From Thiotrichaceae bacterium (lineage in GTDB: Bacteria > Pseudomonadota > Gammaproteobacteria > Thiotrichales > Thiotrichaceae), in contig WGBH01000476.1 of assembly GCA_015494435.1 (NCBI GenBank), positions 1 through 6,228 of the forward strand: a stretch of DNA of 6,228 nt, given 5' to 3'. A model generated the notes under the pieces. It had not been told where the DNA came from, made no database searches, and saw nothing but the letters and a program-made list of their open reading frames with translations. The number at the start of each line of letters is the position of its first letter. The first letter of the stretch is position 1. This document shows, in pieces, positions 1 to 5,792 of this stretch. The translations under genes and the position numbers were made by a program.

Positions 1-1
1 A

Positions 2-70
2 TATGATTTTTTGGAGCGGAATCCTTATCCCAAACTCAAGGTAATTAAGTGCATATCTATCATTGCATAG
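2..70 (+). CDS. Possible 3' end of an unidentified convergent gene (partial)
   Basis: An open plus-strand frame enters from the left edge and stops at TAG (68-70), giving 22 residues that end in PKLKVIKCISIIA. It would converge on cbpM and end 40 bases before the cbpM stop. The residues are peptide-like but I recognise no family, and so short an open stretch can arise by chance. No terminator is evident between the two stops, where the sequence is AT-rich. Treat this as a hint that a neighbouring gene may end here. Confidence 0.2.
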   Translation, partial: YDFLERNPYPKLKVIKCISIIA

Positions 71-110
71 TCCATAAATAGAATTTTTCAGATGGTCTTT
101 ATTAATACTC

Positions 111-425
111 TTAATATTTTGTTTGACAAAGAGCAGCTCTAAGTTCATTCACTTCATCTAATAATTCAAGCACTAAAGCAGCTCCTGCTAGGTTTACGCC
201 AAGGTCATTCTTAAGTCGCATCGCTTTATCGACTCGGATAAGGGTGGTGCTGTGAAATCGCCATTGCCTTGTTGTTTCCCCTTGGCAGGGAGAAATAATG
301 CCGTAGTCAATCAGTTCAATCATGGCTTCAGCAGGTATTTGACAGCCTCGACAAAGTTCTGCAAGGCTGAGTTTGGGGGTCTCTTCGAGGATATGACCTG
401 ATAGTGTTTGTCTTTTGGTATTCAT
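111..425 (-). CDS. cbpM: Chaperone modulator CbpM (MerR-like HTH fold)
   Basis: This 104-residue protein matches CbpM, the small partner that binds the J-domain of CbpA and blocks its stimulation of DnaK in the cytoplasm. E. coli CbpM is 101 residues. A MerR-like helix-turn-helix region spans about residues 18-46 and ends in the typical Y-G-I-I-x-P. It is followed by a conserved block, RVDKAMRLKNDLGVNLAGA (64-82), and a leucine-rich helix (84-100) suited to dimerisation. The ATG at 425 has AGGAG (439-435) 9 bases upstream, and that Shine-Dalgarno overlaps the TAG stop of cbpA, so the two are probably translated together. The fold resembles a DNA-binding regulator, but family knowledge and position after cbpA favour the anti-J-protein role. 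No intrinsic terminator is visible downstream before the window edge. Confidence 0.88.
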   Translation of the reverse strand: MNTKRQTLSGHILEETPKLSLAELCRGCQIPAEAMIELIDYGIISPCQGETTRQWRFHSTTLIRVDKAMRLKNDLGVNLAGAALVLELLDEVNELRAALCQTKY

Positions 426-437
426 TTTCGGCTGCTC

Positions 438-1394
438 CTAGAAAAGATAACGACGTGGGTCGAAGTCTAGCTCATTTTTCATTTGTTCATAAAGTGCTTT
501 TGCTTTGGGGTCACTGCTTGGCGGTAGCATGATTTGTAGAACAACATAGAAATCACCTGCTTGTTTGGCAGGGATGCCTCTACCTTTGAGTCGTAATTTT
601 CTACCTTGCTGTGAGTTCTCAGGAATTTTGATTCCAACCTTTCCTGTTGGAGTAGGAACTTCTACCTTTACTCCTAGCGCTGCCTCCCAAGGGGTTACGG
701 GTAAATTAAGGTAAATATCCGCACCATCTAAGGTATAAATAGAATGCTCATTGAAGCCGATTTCAAGCAATAAGTCGCCCGCTTCTGCACCACCAAAGCC
801 TGCTTTGCCTTGTTTGGCTAAACGAATGGTTTGACCTTCTTTGACCCCTTTGGGAATGGTGATGTTTAGAGTACGTTGTTTGCTGGTAACGTGACCTTGT
901 TCATCAAAGTCTGGCATTTGTAGAGTGAAAGAACGAGTTGCTCCATTGATTGAGTCTTCCAAATCAATCATGACTTTGGCTCGGATATTTTCACCTTTTG
1001 AGTGATAGCCTTGTGAATTTGCACCTGTGTAATATGCCCCTCTATTTGCTCCACCGCCGAAGAGGTCTTCAAAGAAACTACTATAGTCTTGAGCATTTCC
1101 TTGGGTATAGCCACCGTTACCAAAATCAAAATCTGCATTCCAATCAGGGGGTGGCTGGAATCCACTTTGCCCTTGCTTCCAGTTAGAGCCGAGTTGATCG
1201 TAGGCTTCACGCTTTTCAGGATCTTTTAATACCTCATAGGCTTCGCCCACTTCTTTAAAACGCATCTCTGCATCCGCTTCTTTACTAACATCTGGGTGAT
1301 ATTTTCGGGCAAGCTTACGATAGGAGCGTTTAATGTCACTCTGTGATGCATCTTTGCTTACACCTAATATTTTGTAATAGTCTTTGTACTCCAC
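438..1394 (-). CDS. cbpA: CbpA-type J-domain co-chaperone (class B DnaJ)
   Basis: This 318-residue co-chaperone delivers substrate to Hsp70 and stimulates its ATPase. The J-domain (about 1-70) carries the essential HPD at 33-35. A Gly/Phe-rich linker follows (about 75-128, with FFEDLFGGG at 107-115), then two beta-sandwich C-terminal substrate domains (about 135-295) with LPVTPWEAALG (231-241) and LKGRGIP (269-275). No CxxCxGxG zinc repeats are present, so it is class B like CbpA rather than DnaJ itself. E. coli CbpA (306 residues) likewise begins MELKDYY and ends near a DPR motif, matched here by MEYKDYY and FDPRRYLF. The start is GTG at 1394, supported by that alignment and by AGGAG (1404-1400) 5 bases upstream. 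It precedes cbpM by 12 bases, the usual cbpA-cbpM order. The obvious ATPase partner in cis is the dnaK at 5725. Confidence 0.93.
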   Translation of the reverse strand: MEYKDYYKILGVSKDASQSDIKRSYRKLARKYHPDVSKEADAEMRFKEVGEAYEVLKDPEKREAYDQLGSNWKQGQSGFQPPPDWNADFDFGNGGYTQGNAQDYSSFFEDLFGGGANRGAYYTGANSQGYHSKGENIRAKVMIDLEDSINGATRSFTLQMPDFDEQGHVTSKQRTLNITIPKGVKEGQTIRLAKQGKAGFGGAEAGDLLLEIGFNEHSIYTLDGADIYLNLPVTPWEAALGVKVEVPTPTGKVGIKIPENSQQGRKLRLKGRGIPAKQAGDFYVVLQIMLPPSSDPKAKALYEQMKNELDFDPRRYLF

Positions 1395-1414
1395 AGTTAC
1401 TCCTAGGAAAACCT

Positions 1415-1444
1415 AAAAAATGGGCTAGTAAAAACCAGCCCATT
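1415..1444 (-). terminator. Intrinsic terminator / attenuator between hsp20-2 and cbpA
   Basis: On the minus strand a perfect 8-bp stem, AATGGGCT (1444-1437) with AGCCCATT (1426-1419), encloses a 10-base loop and runs into six T residues (1420-1415). This is a textbook Rho-independent terminator for transcripts leaving the hsp20 pair. It ends only 20 bases before the cbpA GTG, which leaves no room for a separate promoter in between. Transcripts for cbpA-cbpM must therefore pass through it, either by read-through or from a promoter just upstream. Confidence 0.75.
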
Positions 1445-1467
1445 GCTTATTTTCATATTTAACCTTA

Positions 1468-1504
1468 AACCCGAATCGCATTATTAATATTGACGATTCA
1501 GGTT
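1468..1504 (-). repeat. 11-bp inverted repeat just after hsp20-2
   Basis: The arms at 1468-1478 and 1494-1504 pair over 11 bp, AACCTGAATCG with CGATTCGGGTT on the minus strand, with one T-G wobble and a 15-base AT-rich loop. It begins 5 bases after the hsp20-2 stop. It may be a first transcription stop or an mRNA 3'-end stabiliser. Its T-run is poor (TTTAAGG), so it is a weaker terminator than the hairpin at 1415-1444. Confidence 0.5.
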
Positions 1505-1509
1505 AGGTT

Positions 1510-1935
1510 TTACGCTGCTTTTACTTCAATTTTACGCGGTTTGTGTTTCTCAGAACGTGGGATCACGAGCGTCAAAACACCGTCCTTTAATTGAGCATCA
1601 ACCTTGCTACTATCCAATTCGGCACTGAGTGTGAATTGGCGTTTAAACGCACCTGCACGCACATCCATATAAGTGGGTGTGAGATCATCAGGTGTTGCTA
1701 GGTTTATATCACCTTTTACGGTTAGCACGTTTTGATCAACATCAATATCCAATGCGTCTCGGCTAACACCTGGCAAATCAATATAGAGCGTTGCCCCTTC
1801 TTTCGTTTCATGAATATCAGTGGCAGGATGCATTGTTTGAACCTGCGTTTTCTTTTCACTCGTAGTATTTACAGGGGCTTGATCTTTAGTTGTTTTACTG
1901 ACATTTTTATCTGTTTTCTTCATTTCTTTTGTCAT
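1510..1935 (-). CDS. hsp20: Small heat shock protein, Hsp20 family (second of pair)
   Basis: This 141-residue protein is an ATP-independent holdase that keeps unfolding cytosolic proteins soluble for DnaK. The alpha-crystallin domain spans about 36-127, including LYIDLPGVSRDALDI (50-64) and the signature AQLKDGVLTLVIP (114-126). The C-terminal I-x-V anchor is RKIEV (134-138), which in the family docks into neighbouring subunits during oligomer assembly. The N-terminal 35 residues are polar and rich in Lys and Thr, unlike the aromatic N-terminus of its upstream partner. The ATG at 1935 is chosen because AGGAGG (1948-1943) lies 7 bases before it. The in-frame ATG at 1923 would be too far from that site. 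The Shine-Dalgarno overlaps the TAG stop of the upstream hsp20, so the pair is probably co-translated. Confidence 0.93.
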   Translation of the reverse strand: MTKEMKKTDKNVSKTTKDQAPVNTTSEKKTQVQTMHPATDIHETKEGATLYIDLPGVSRDALDIDVDQNVLTVKGDINLATPDDLTPTYMDVRAGAFKRQFTLSAELDSSKVDAQLKDGVLTLVIPRSEKHKPRKIEVKAA

Positions 1936-1946
1936 TTCAATACCTC

Positions 1947-2381
1947 CTATCCGTTTACTTGAATTTTACGTGGTTGACTTTCTTCTCGCTTGGCAACGCT
2001 GATATGTAAAATACCGTCTTTGTATACCGCCTCTGTTTTACTAGGGTCAACATCTTCAGGTAAGGTGATGACCCGTTTGAATTGACCAGAGAAGCGTTCT
2101 TGTCGTTGCATTGCATCATCGTCTTCAGACTGTTCTGTCACACGTTTTGCCGTGACACTGAGTAAATTCTTTTCTAAAGAAACATCTAACTCAGACGCAT
2201 CCATACCGGGTACGAACAGGTAAATTTCCACGCTTTTATCGGTAATGCCCATATTTACTTGTGGGTATGTCAATGCTCTTTCACGACGACGAGTAGGTGC
2301 ATACGCAGAGAATTCAGGAGCCAAAAGCTCATCGAAACCTTCGAAAAACGAAGGACTAAAACGTAACATATTTGAAATCAT
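1947..2381 (-). CDS. hsp20: Small heat shock protein, Hsp20 family (first of pair)
   Basis: This is a 144-residue holdase chaperone. The N-terminal arm (1-35) is hydrophobic and aromatic (MLRFSPSFFEGFDELL), as in substrate-binding arms of the family. The alpha-crystallin domain spans about 40-132, with YLFVPGMDASELDV (54-67) and AVYKDGILHISV (118-129). The C-terminal anchor is RKIQV (138-142). The frame is open to a TTG at 2393, but that codon lies on the edge of the Shine-Dalgarno GGAGG (2391-2387), so translation must begin at the ATG at 2381, 5 bases downstream. The gene leads a pair with hsp20-2, 11 bases further on. Upstream lie a heat-shock-like promoter (2429-2455) and the 47-bp element shared with dnaK (2568-2614). 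The two Hsp20 proteins differ clearly, so they are not a recent duplication. Confidence 0.93.
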   Translation of the reverse strand: MISNMLRFSPSFFEGFDELLAPEFSAYAPTRRRERALTYPQVNMGITDKSVEIYLFVPGMDASELDVSLEKNLLSVTAKRVTEQSEDDDAMQRQERFSGQFKRVITLPEDVDPSKTEAVYKDGILHISVAKREESQPRKIQVNG

Positions 2382-2386
2382 TTTCA

Positions 2387-2391
2387 CCTCC
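2387..2391 (-). promoter_or_regulatory. Shine-Dalgarno GGAGG that fixes the hsp20-1 start
   Basis: GGAGG followed by TGAAA and ATG excludes the TTG at 2393-2391, which partly overlaps it. The reach GAGGTG (2390-2385) is perfectly complementary to CACCTC further upstream on the same strand (2503-2498). Confidence 0.85.
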
Positions 2392-2428
2392 AATTGTTTA
2401 TTTTCTGGCTCAATAATCTATTTTTGAA

Positions 2429-2455
2429 ATTATGATCTGCGTGAAAAAATTCAAG
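2429..2455 (-). promoter_or_regulatory. Candidate sigma-32/sigma-70-like promoter of the hsp20 pair
   Basis: On the minus strand TCTTGAAT carries a perfect CTTGAA (2455-2450), the heat-shock -35 core. CATAAT (2434-2429), 5 of 6 to the sigma-70 -10, follows 15 bases on. The -10 lacks the C-run typical of sigma-32, so the promoter could be a hybrid. The start point would fall near 2423, giving a leader of about 40 bases before the ATG. Confidence 0.4.
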
Positions 2456-2496
2456 AGATCTGATAAAAAAATATTTATTTAACCGTTCTTAGCAAA

Positions 2497-2521
2497 TGAG
2501 GTGTTAACGTTTGTAACCTCA
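2497..2521 (-). repeat. Imperfect hairpin between psiE and hsp20-1
   Basis: On the minus strand TGAGGTTA (2521-2514) can pair with TAAC (2506-2503) and CTCA (2500-2497), an 8-bp stem with a 2-base bulge and a 7-base loop. It could be a weak end signal for psiE transcripts, since only TTT follows, or an operator. It also contains the CACCTC segment complementary to the hsp20-1 Shine-Dalgarno. Confidence 0.35.
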
Positions 2522-2541
2522 CCTGTTTATCGAACGAGATC

Positions 2542-2547
2542 ATTATC
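2542..2547 (-). promoter_or_regulatory. Candidate -10 (GATAAT) placed by the 47-bp element, hsp20 side
   Basis: GATAAT matches TATAAT at 5 of 6 and lies 21 bases after the GTGACA that ends the upstream 47-bp element. A GACAAT stands at the identical distance beside dnaK. The spacing is too long for a normal -35, which suggests an activator-dependent promoter if it is one. Confidence 0.3.
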
Positions 2548-2567
2548 CTATAAGTGGTAAGATTTAA

Positions 2568-2614
2568 ATGTCACCCTGCTGACAGTTTTTAAAGTTTTTA
2601 TAAAAAATTAGGTG
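2568..2614 (-). repeat. 47-bp shared upstream element, copy 1 (hsp20 side)
   Basis: Read on the minus strand, this copy begins CACCTA (2614-2609), has A-tracts (2599-2595 and 2590-2586), then CTGTCAG, and ends GGTGACAT (2575-2568). It aligns without gaps to 5793-5839 at 35 of 47 positions. The ends are near inverted repeats of each other (CACCTA and AGGGTG). It begins directly after the psiE stop codon. Likely a regulator-binding site or curved-DNA promoter element; no binding protein can be named. Confidence 0.7.
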
Positions 2615-3094
2615 TTAAGCACTTTTTCTGAGTATGTAATAAACACCTGCGAGAGAGATAATGACAAAACCTAAGGCAAATAACTTGTTGGCATCAATGA
2701 TTGAAAAATCTACAATAATAATTTTTCTGGTTAAAGCTAAAAGGGCAATCATCACGACGCCTCTAGCTTGAACAATATGAGATTTTCGTTCTAAAACTTT
2801 GAGTATAGAATGCTTAAATTCCATTGCGATGAGTAGGGTCATAATCATGCCAAAGATGAGCTGAAAGACTTTATGATCCAGCGGGCTAAGCATATCGAGA
2901 AGAAGTAAGTTGAAAACTTCTATGCTAAGTTGTAGTAAAGCAAAGACAACTATAATGCTGATTATGACGCTGAGCATTAAGGAAATCACATGCTCAAAGC
3001 GTTCATAAAAAGTCATGACCGACCAATATTGTTTAGTATCGGACTTAGGGCTTTCTGTTCTATCTTTTATATTCTTCATTGTGAATTGATCCAT
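2615..3094 (-). CDS. psiE: PsiE-family inner-membrane protein
   Basis: This protein has 159 residues with four predicted membrane helices at about 35-58, 75-92, 110-128 and 136-154. The match to PsiE (phosphate-starvation-inducible E; E. coli about 136 residues) rests on MEFKHSI (91-97), which corresponds to the conserved EF near the second helix, and on TRKIIIVD (122-129), which corresponds to VRLIIVD. The biochemical role of the family is unknown. In E. coli the gene responds to phosphate starvation, and psiE homologues recur in transmissible heat and stress tolerance islands, which fits the chaperones here. The polar, charged N-terminus (1-28) is longer than in E. coli. The start is uncertain: the ATG at 3094 lacks a clear Shine-Dalgarno and lies 9 bases after the upstream stop, suggesting coupling. 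The ATG at 3079 has a weak GGA about 10 bases before it. Confidence 0.8.
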   Translation of the reverse strand: MDQFTMKNIKDRTESPKSDTKQYWSVMTFYERFEHVISLMLSVIISIIVVFALLQLSIEVFNLLLLDMLSPLDHKVFQLIFGMIMTLLIAMEFKHSILKVLERKSHIVQARGVVMIALLALTRKIIIVDFSIIDANKLFALGFVIISLAGVYYILRKSA

Positions 3095-3103
3095 TGACTT
3101 TGT

Positions 3104-3685
3104 TTAATTTAGGGCATCAGAGTTGTTGATAATTTGTTTTTTGAGTTGTACAAGGTCTGTTCCGTGACGAATATCTAAGTCCCCGACTAAATCTTGTCGA
3201 ATATAGATAGAAAGTTCAGCAAGTTCATCCATTAGCGTATTGATGTCGGCATTATTGATGGCTTCACTTGAAGCAATTTTAGAAAACTCATCGACAAAGT
3301 GTTCGTACTGGGTTAATACATCGGGCGAGGCGACTATGGCGAGTTTATGGGTAAGAATTCGGAGTTTTATTCTATCCTTTTCATCGATACTCTTATCTAA
3401 AATAATTTTTTCAATATTTTCGATAAGTTGTAGATAAATATCAGTTTTTAATTCAGTAAATTTTATGTTTTCTTCTTTTTTTAGCTCTACTTCTGTTTGC
3501 TTATTGAGCAACATAGCAGTAATTAAAATCGTGACAATGGTTCCAAGTGCAATAAGGAGTATTTCTTGAGAAAAAGGGACTTCTTCTGCAATACGATAAG
3601 CATATCGCATAAAAATGTATCCACCGATGACTAAGACAATGCTAAGTAGCATATAAATCAGGTTTTCACGTTGTAGTTTTGACAT
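3104..3685 (-). CDS. Two-helix membrane protein of unknown function
   Basis: I do not recognise this 193-residue protein. Two hydrophobic helices, about 8-28 and 41-61, are joined by a short loop. A charged, mostly helical domain follows (62-193), probably cytoplasmic, beginning with a Lys/Glu-rich segment (67-80) that could form a coiled coil. Near the C-terminus LAELSIYIRQDL (155-166) resembles an L-x-x-x-[MI]R-x-DL motif that I recall from other uncharacterised small membrane proteins. The frame is open to a TTG at 3754, but that TTG lies inside the dnaK terminator hairpin. The ATG at 3685 follows AAGGAA (3696-3691) at good distance, so the 23 upstream codons are rejected. psiE starts 9 bases downstream. 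The gene is markedly AT-rich compared with dnaK. Its place between dnaK and psiE suggests an envelope-related part of the stress response, by association only. Confidence 0.75.
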   Translation of the reverse strand: MSKLQRENLIYMLLSIVLVIGGYIFMRYAYRIAEEVPFSQEILLIALGTIVTILITAMLLNKQTEVELKKEENIKFTELKTDIYLQLIENIEKIILDKSIDEKDRIKLRILTHKLAIVASPDVLTQYEHFVDEFSKIASSEAINNADINTLMDELAELSIYIRQDLVGDLDIRHGTDLVQLKKQIINNSDALN

Positions 3686-3690
3686 CTGTT

Positions 3691-3696
3691 TTCCTT
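3691..3696 (-). promoter_or_regulatory. Shine-Dalgarno AAGGAA that fixes the start of the 193-residue protein
   Basis: AAGGAA ends 5 bases before the ATG at 3685. No comparable site precedes the TTG at 3754, which is inside a terminator stem. Confidence 0.7.
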
Positions 3697-3736
3697 TTAT
3701 GGACGTGGAAGAGAATAATTTGGTTAGATAATACGG

Positions 3737-3769
3737 AAAAGGGCACAGGGACAATAAGTCCGTGTGCCC
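3737..3769 (-). terminator. Intrinsic terminator of dnaK
   Basis: On the minus strand GGGCACA-C-GGAC (3769-3758), loop TTATT, then GTCC-C-TGTGCCC (3752-3741) form a 12-position stem with a single C-C mismatch, followed by TTTT (3740-3737). It lies 66 bases after the dnaK stop. A weaker hairpin precedes it (arms 3816-3823 and 3783-3790, 8 bp with one G-T wobble), followed by an AT-rich run. Together they should separate dnaK from the membrane gene pair, which then needs read-through or its own promoter. I found no convincing promoter in the 50 bases between. Confidence 0.8.
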
Positions 3770-3835
3770 AGAAAATAATTAAGAAGCCTCTGTTTAAGTC
3801 ATGCATCGTTTTCTGGAGACTTCCTAATGATTAGC

Positions 3836-5725
3836 TTATTTAACTTCTTCAAATTCAGCATCAACGACATCATCATTGCGACCTTTTGTTGTTTGATTTG
3901 CAGATGCACTAGCCGTTGACGCGGTTGCTTGCATAAAAGCGGAGGATGCTTCTTGTAAGCTTTGTGTTTTGCTATCAATGATAGCTTTATCATTGCCTTT
4001 GATTGCATCCTTAACTGCATTAATCGCTGTTTGTAGCTTTTGCTTTTCCGCATCTGCTGCGGTATCACCTGCTTCTTTTAGCGATTTCTCTGCTAAATGC
4101 ATCATTTGATCTGCCTGATTACGGGCATCGATCAATTCACGTTGCTTGCGGTCTTCTTCGGCATGGTTTTCGGCATCTTTTACCATTTTTTCTATTTCAG
4201 CTTCAGATAATCCACTCGAGGCTTTAATCTCAATCGCTTGTTCACGACCTGATACTTTATCTTTTGCCAATACCTTTAAAATACCGTTGGCATCAATATC
4301 AAATGTCACCTCGATTTGTGGTGTACCGCGTGGTGCAGGTGGAATATCGGTTAGGTTAAACTGCCCGAGTGACTTATTGTCTTTCGCTAATTCACGTTCA
4401 CCTTGTAAAACATGCACGGTTACTGCAGGTTGATTATCTTCTGCTGTCGAGAAAACTTCCGATGCCTTGGTTGGGATGGTTGTATTCTTTTCGATCAGCT
4501 TGGTCATGACACCGCCCATTGTCTCAATACCGAGAGAAAGCGGGGTAACATCTAGCAACAGAACATCATTGACATCACCTGATAACACGGCGGCTTGAAT
4601 CGCAGCTCCCATCGCGACTGCCTCGTCTGGGTTTACATCACGACGAGGCTCTTTGCCAAAGAAGGCTTTAACAGCATCTTGGACTTTCGGCATACGGGTT
4701 TGACCACCGACCAAGATCACATCGTCAATATCAGCGGCAGAGAGTCCTGCGTCTTTTAACGCTTGCTCGCAAGGCTGAATTGTCCGTTGCACGAGATCAT
4801 CAACCAGTGATTCTAGTTTGGCTCGTGTGACCTTGATATTAAGGTGTTTAGGACCTGATGCATCTGCCGTGACATAAGGTAAGTTGACCTCTGTTTGCTG
4901 GGTAGATGAAAGCTCCACTTTTGCTTTCTCTGCGGCTTCTTTAAGACGTTGCAAAGCGAGTGGATCATTATAAATATCCACACCAGAGTCCTTTTTAAAG
5001 GTGTCTGCAAGGTAGTCCATTAAACGCATATCAAAGTCTTCACCCCCAAGGAAGGTGTCGCCGTTGGTTGATAGCACTTCAAATTGCTTATCACCTTCAA
5101 TATCGGCGATTTCGATAATAGAGACATCGAATGTTCCACCACCTAAGTCATAAACGACTAATTTCTGGTCATCCTTGCCTGATTTATCAATACCGTAGGC
5201 AAGTGCTGCTGCGGTTGGCTCATTGATAATGCGTTTTACATCAAGCCCTGCAATACGTCCTGCATCTTTAGTTGCTTGGCGTTGTGAATCATTAAAATAA
5301 GCAGGTACGGTGATCACGGCTTCTTTTACGGTTTCACCTAAATAGGCTTCTGCATCTTTCTTCAATTTTTTCAAGATACGAGCAGAGACTTCAGCAGGTG
5401 ATAGTTTTTTACCATCCACCTCTACCCATGCGTCGCCATTATCCGACTTGATTATCTTGTAGGGGACGAGCTCAATATCTTTTTGAACCGCCTCTTCATC
5501 ATATTGACGACCGATTAATCGCTTAATTGCGAATAAGGTTTTCTCAGGGTTGGTGACTGCCTGACGTTTGGCAGGCTGACCGACTAAGACTTCATCCGCA
5601 TAAGCGACGATAGAAGGCGTGGTACGCTCGCCTTCTGCATTTTCGATTACTTTTGCTGTATCGCCTTCCATTACCGCGACACAGGAGTTAGTTGTACCTA
5701 AATCAATTCCAATGACTTTTGCCAT
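3836..5725 (-). CDS. dnaK: Chaperone DnaK (Hsp70), probable accessory copy
   Basis: This is a complete 629-residue Hsp70 (E. coli 638) that cycles unfolded proteins through ATP-driven binding and release in the cytoplasm. The ATPase domain (about 1-380) has the phosphate loop IDLGTTNSC (7-15), the catalytic Lys at 68 in FAIKRLIG, NEPTAAALAYG (168-178) and YDLGGGTFD (192-200) with the conserved Thr at 198. A linker DVLLLDVTPLSLGIETMGG leads into the peptide-binding domain. The helical lid ends in an Ala/Ser/Thr-rich tail and the conserved DAEFEEVK terminus. All expected motifs are intact, so it should be active. The ATG at 5725 has AGGAG (5739-5735) 9 bases upstream. Neither grpE nor canonical dnaJ flanks it, unlike the usual chromosomal grpE-dnaK-dnaJ arrangement, and other chaperones surround it. 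I infer a second copy, relying on cbpA in cis and GrpE in trans. Only the full genome can show whether another dnaK exists. Confidence 0.97.
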   Translation of the reverse strand: MAKVIGIDLGTTNSCVAVMEGDTAKVIENAEGERTTPSIVAYADEVLVGQPAKRQAVTNPEKTLFAIKRLIGRQYDEEAVQKDIELVPYKIIKSDNGDAWVEVDGKKLSPAEVSARILKKLKKDAEAYLGETVKEAVITVPAYFNDSQRQATKDAGRIAGLDVKRIINEPTAAALAYGIDKSGKDDQKLVVYDLGGGTFDVSIIEIADIEGDKQFEVLSTNGDTFLGGEDFDMRLMDYLADTFKKDSGVDIYNDPLALQRLKEAAEKAKVELSSTQQTEVNLPYVTADASGPKHLNIKVTRAKLESLVDDLVQRTIQPCEQALKDAGLSAADIDDVILVGGQTRMPKVQDAVKAFFGKEPRRDVNPDEAVAMGAAIQAAVLSGDVNDVLLLDVTPLSLGIETMGGVMTKLIEKNTTIPTKASEVFSTAEDNQPAVTVHVLQGERELAKDNKSLGQFNLTDIPPAPRGTPQIEVTFDIDANGILKVLAKDKVSGREQAIEIKASSGLSEAEIEKMVKDAENHAEEDRKQRELIDARNQADQMMHLAEKSLKEAGDTAADAEKQKLQTAINAVKDAIKGNDKAIIDSKTQSLQEASSAFMQATASTASASANQTTKGRNDDVVDAEFEEVK

Positions 5726-5766
5726 GTTTATACTCTCCTAAATTCTTTGTTAATTAATTGCCGTGT

Positions 5767-5772
5767 ATTGTC
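5767..5772 (-). promoter_or_regulatory. Candidate -10 (GACAAT) placed by the 47-bp element, dnaK side
   Basis: GACAAT lies 21 bases after the GTGACA that ends the upstream element, exactly as GATAAT does on the hsp20 side. It matches TATAAT at only 4 of 6. Transcription from it would start near 5760, giving a leader of about 35 bases. Confidence 0.3.
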
Positions 5773-5792
5773 GCTGTTTGTTCAGTGGAGAT

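Noticed and set aside
111..425. CbpM as a classical MerR transcription regulator of the locus
   Set aside because: The conserved block and the cbpA linkage match the anti-J-protein family. The protein lacks the effector-binding cysteine pattern and the long dimer helix of metal-responsive MerR proteins.
968..1210. Open frames overlapping the cbpA linker on both strands (968-1210 minus, 998-1186 plus)
   Set aside because: They lie wholly inside cbpA, and their translations have no recognisable motif.
2382..2393. TTG-initiated extension of hsp20-1 (4 extra codons)
   Set aside because: The TTG overlaps the GGAGG ribosome site that serves the ATG at 2381.
1732..2427. Plus-strand frames antisense to the hsp20 genes (1732-1962, 2245-2427) and to the membrane gene (3240-3437)
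   Set aside because: The opposite strand encodes clear or better-supported proteins, and these frames show no family resemblance.
3686..3754. TTG-initiated 23-codon extension of the two-helix membrane protein
   Set aside because: It begins inside the dnaK terminator hairpin and has no ribosome site; the ATG at 3685 has one.
3799..5010. Open frames inside or overlapping dnaK (3799-4068 minus, 4146-4433 plus, 4813-5010 minus)
   Set aside because: They overlap strongly conserved dnaK codons in other frames and look like composition artefacts.
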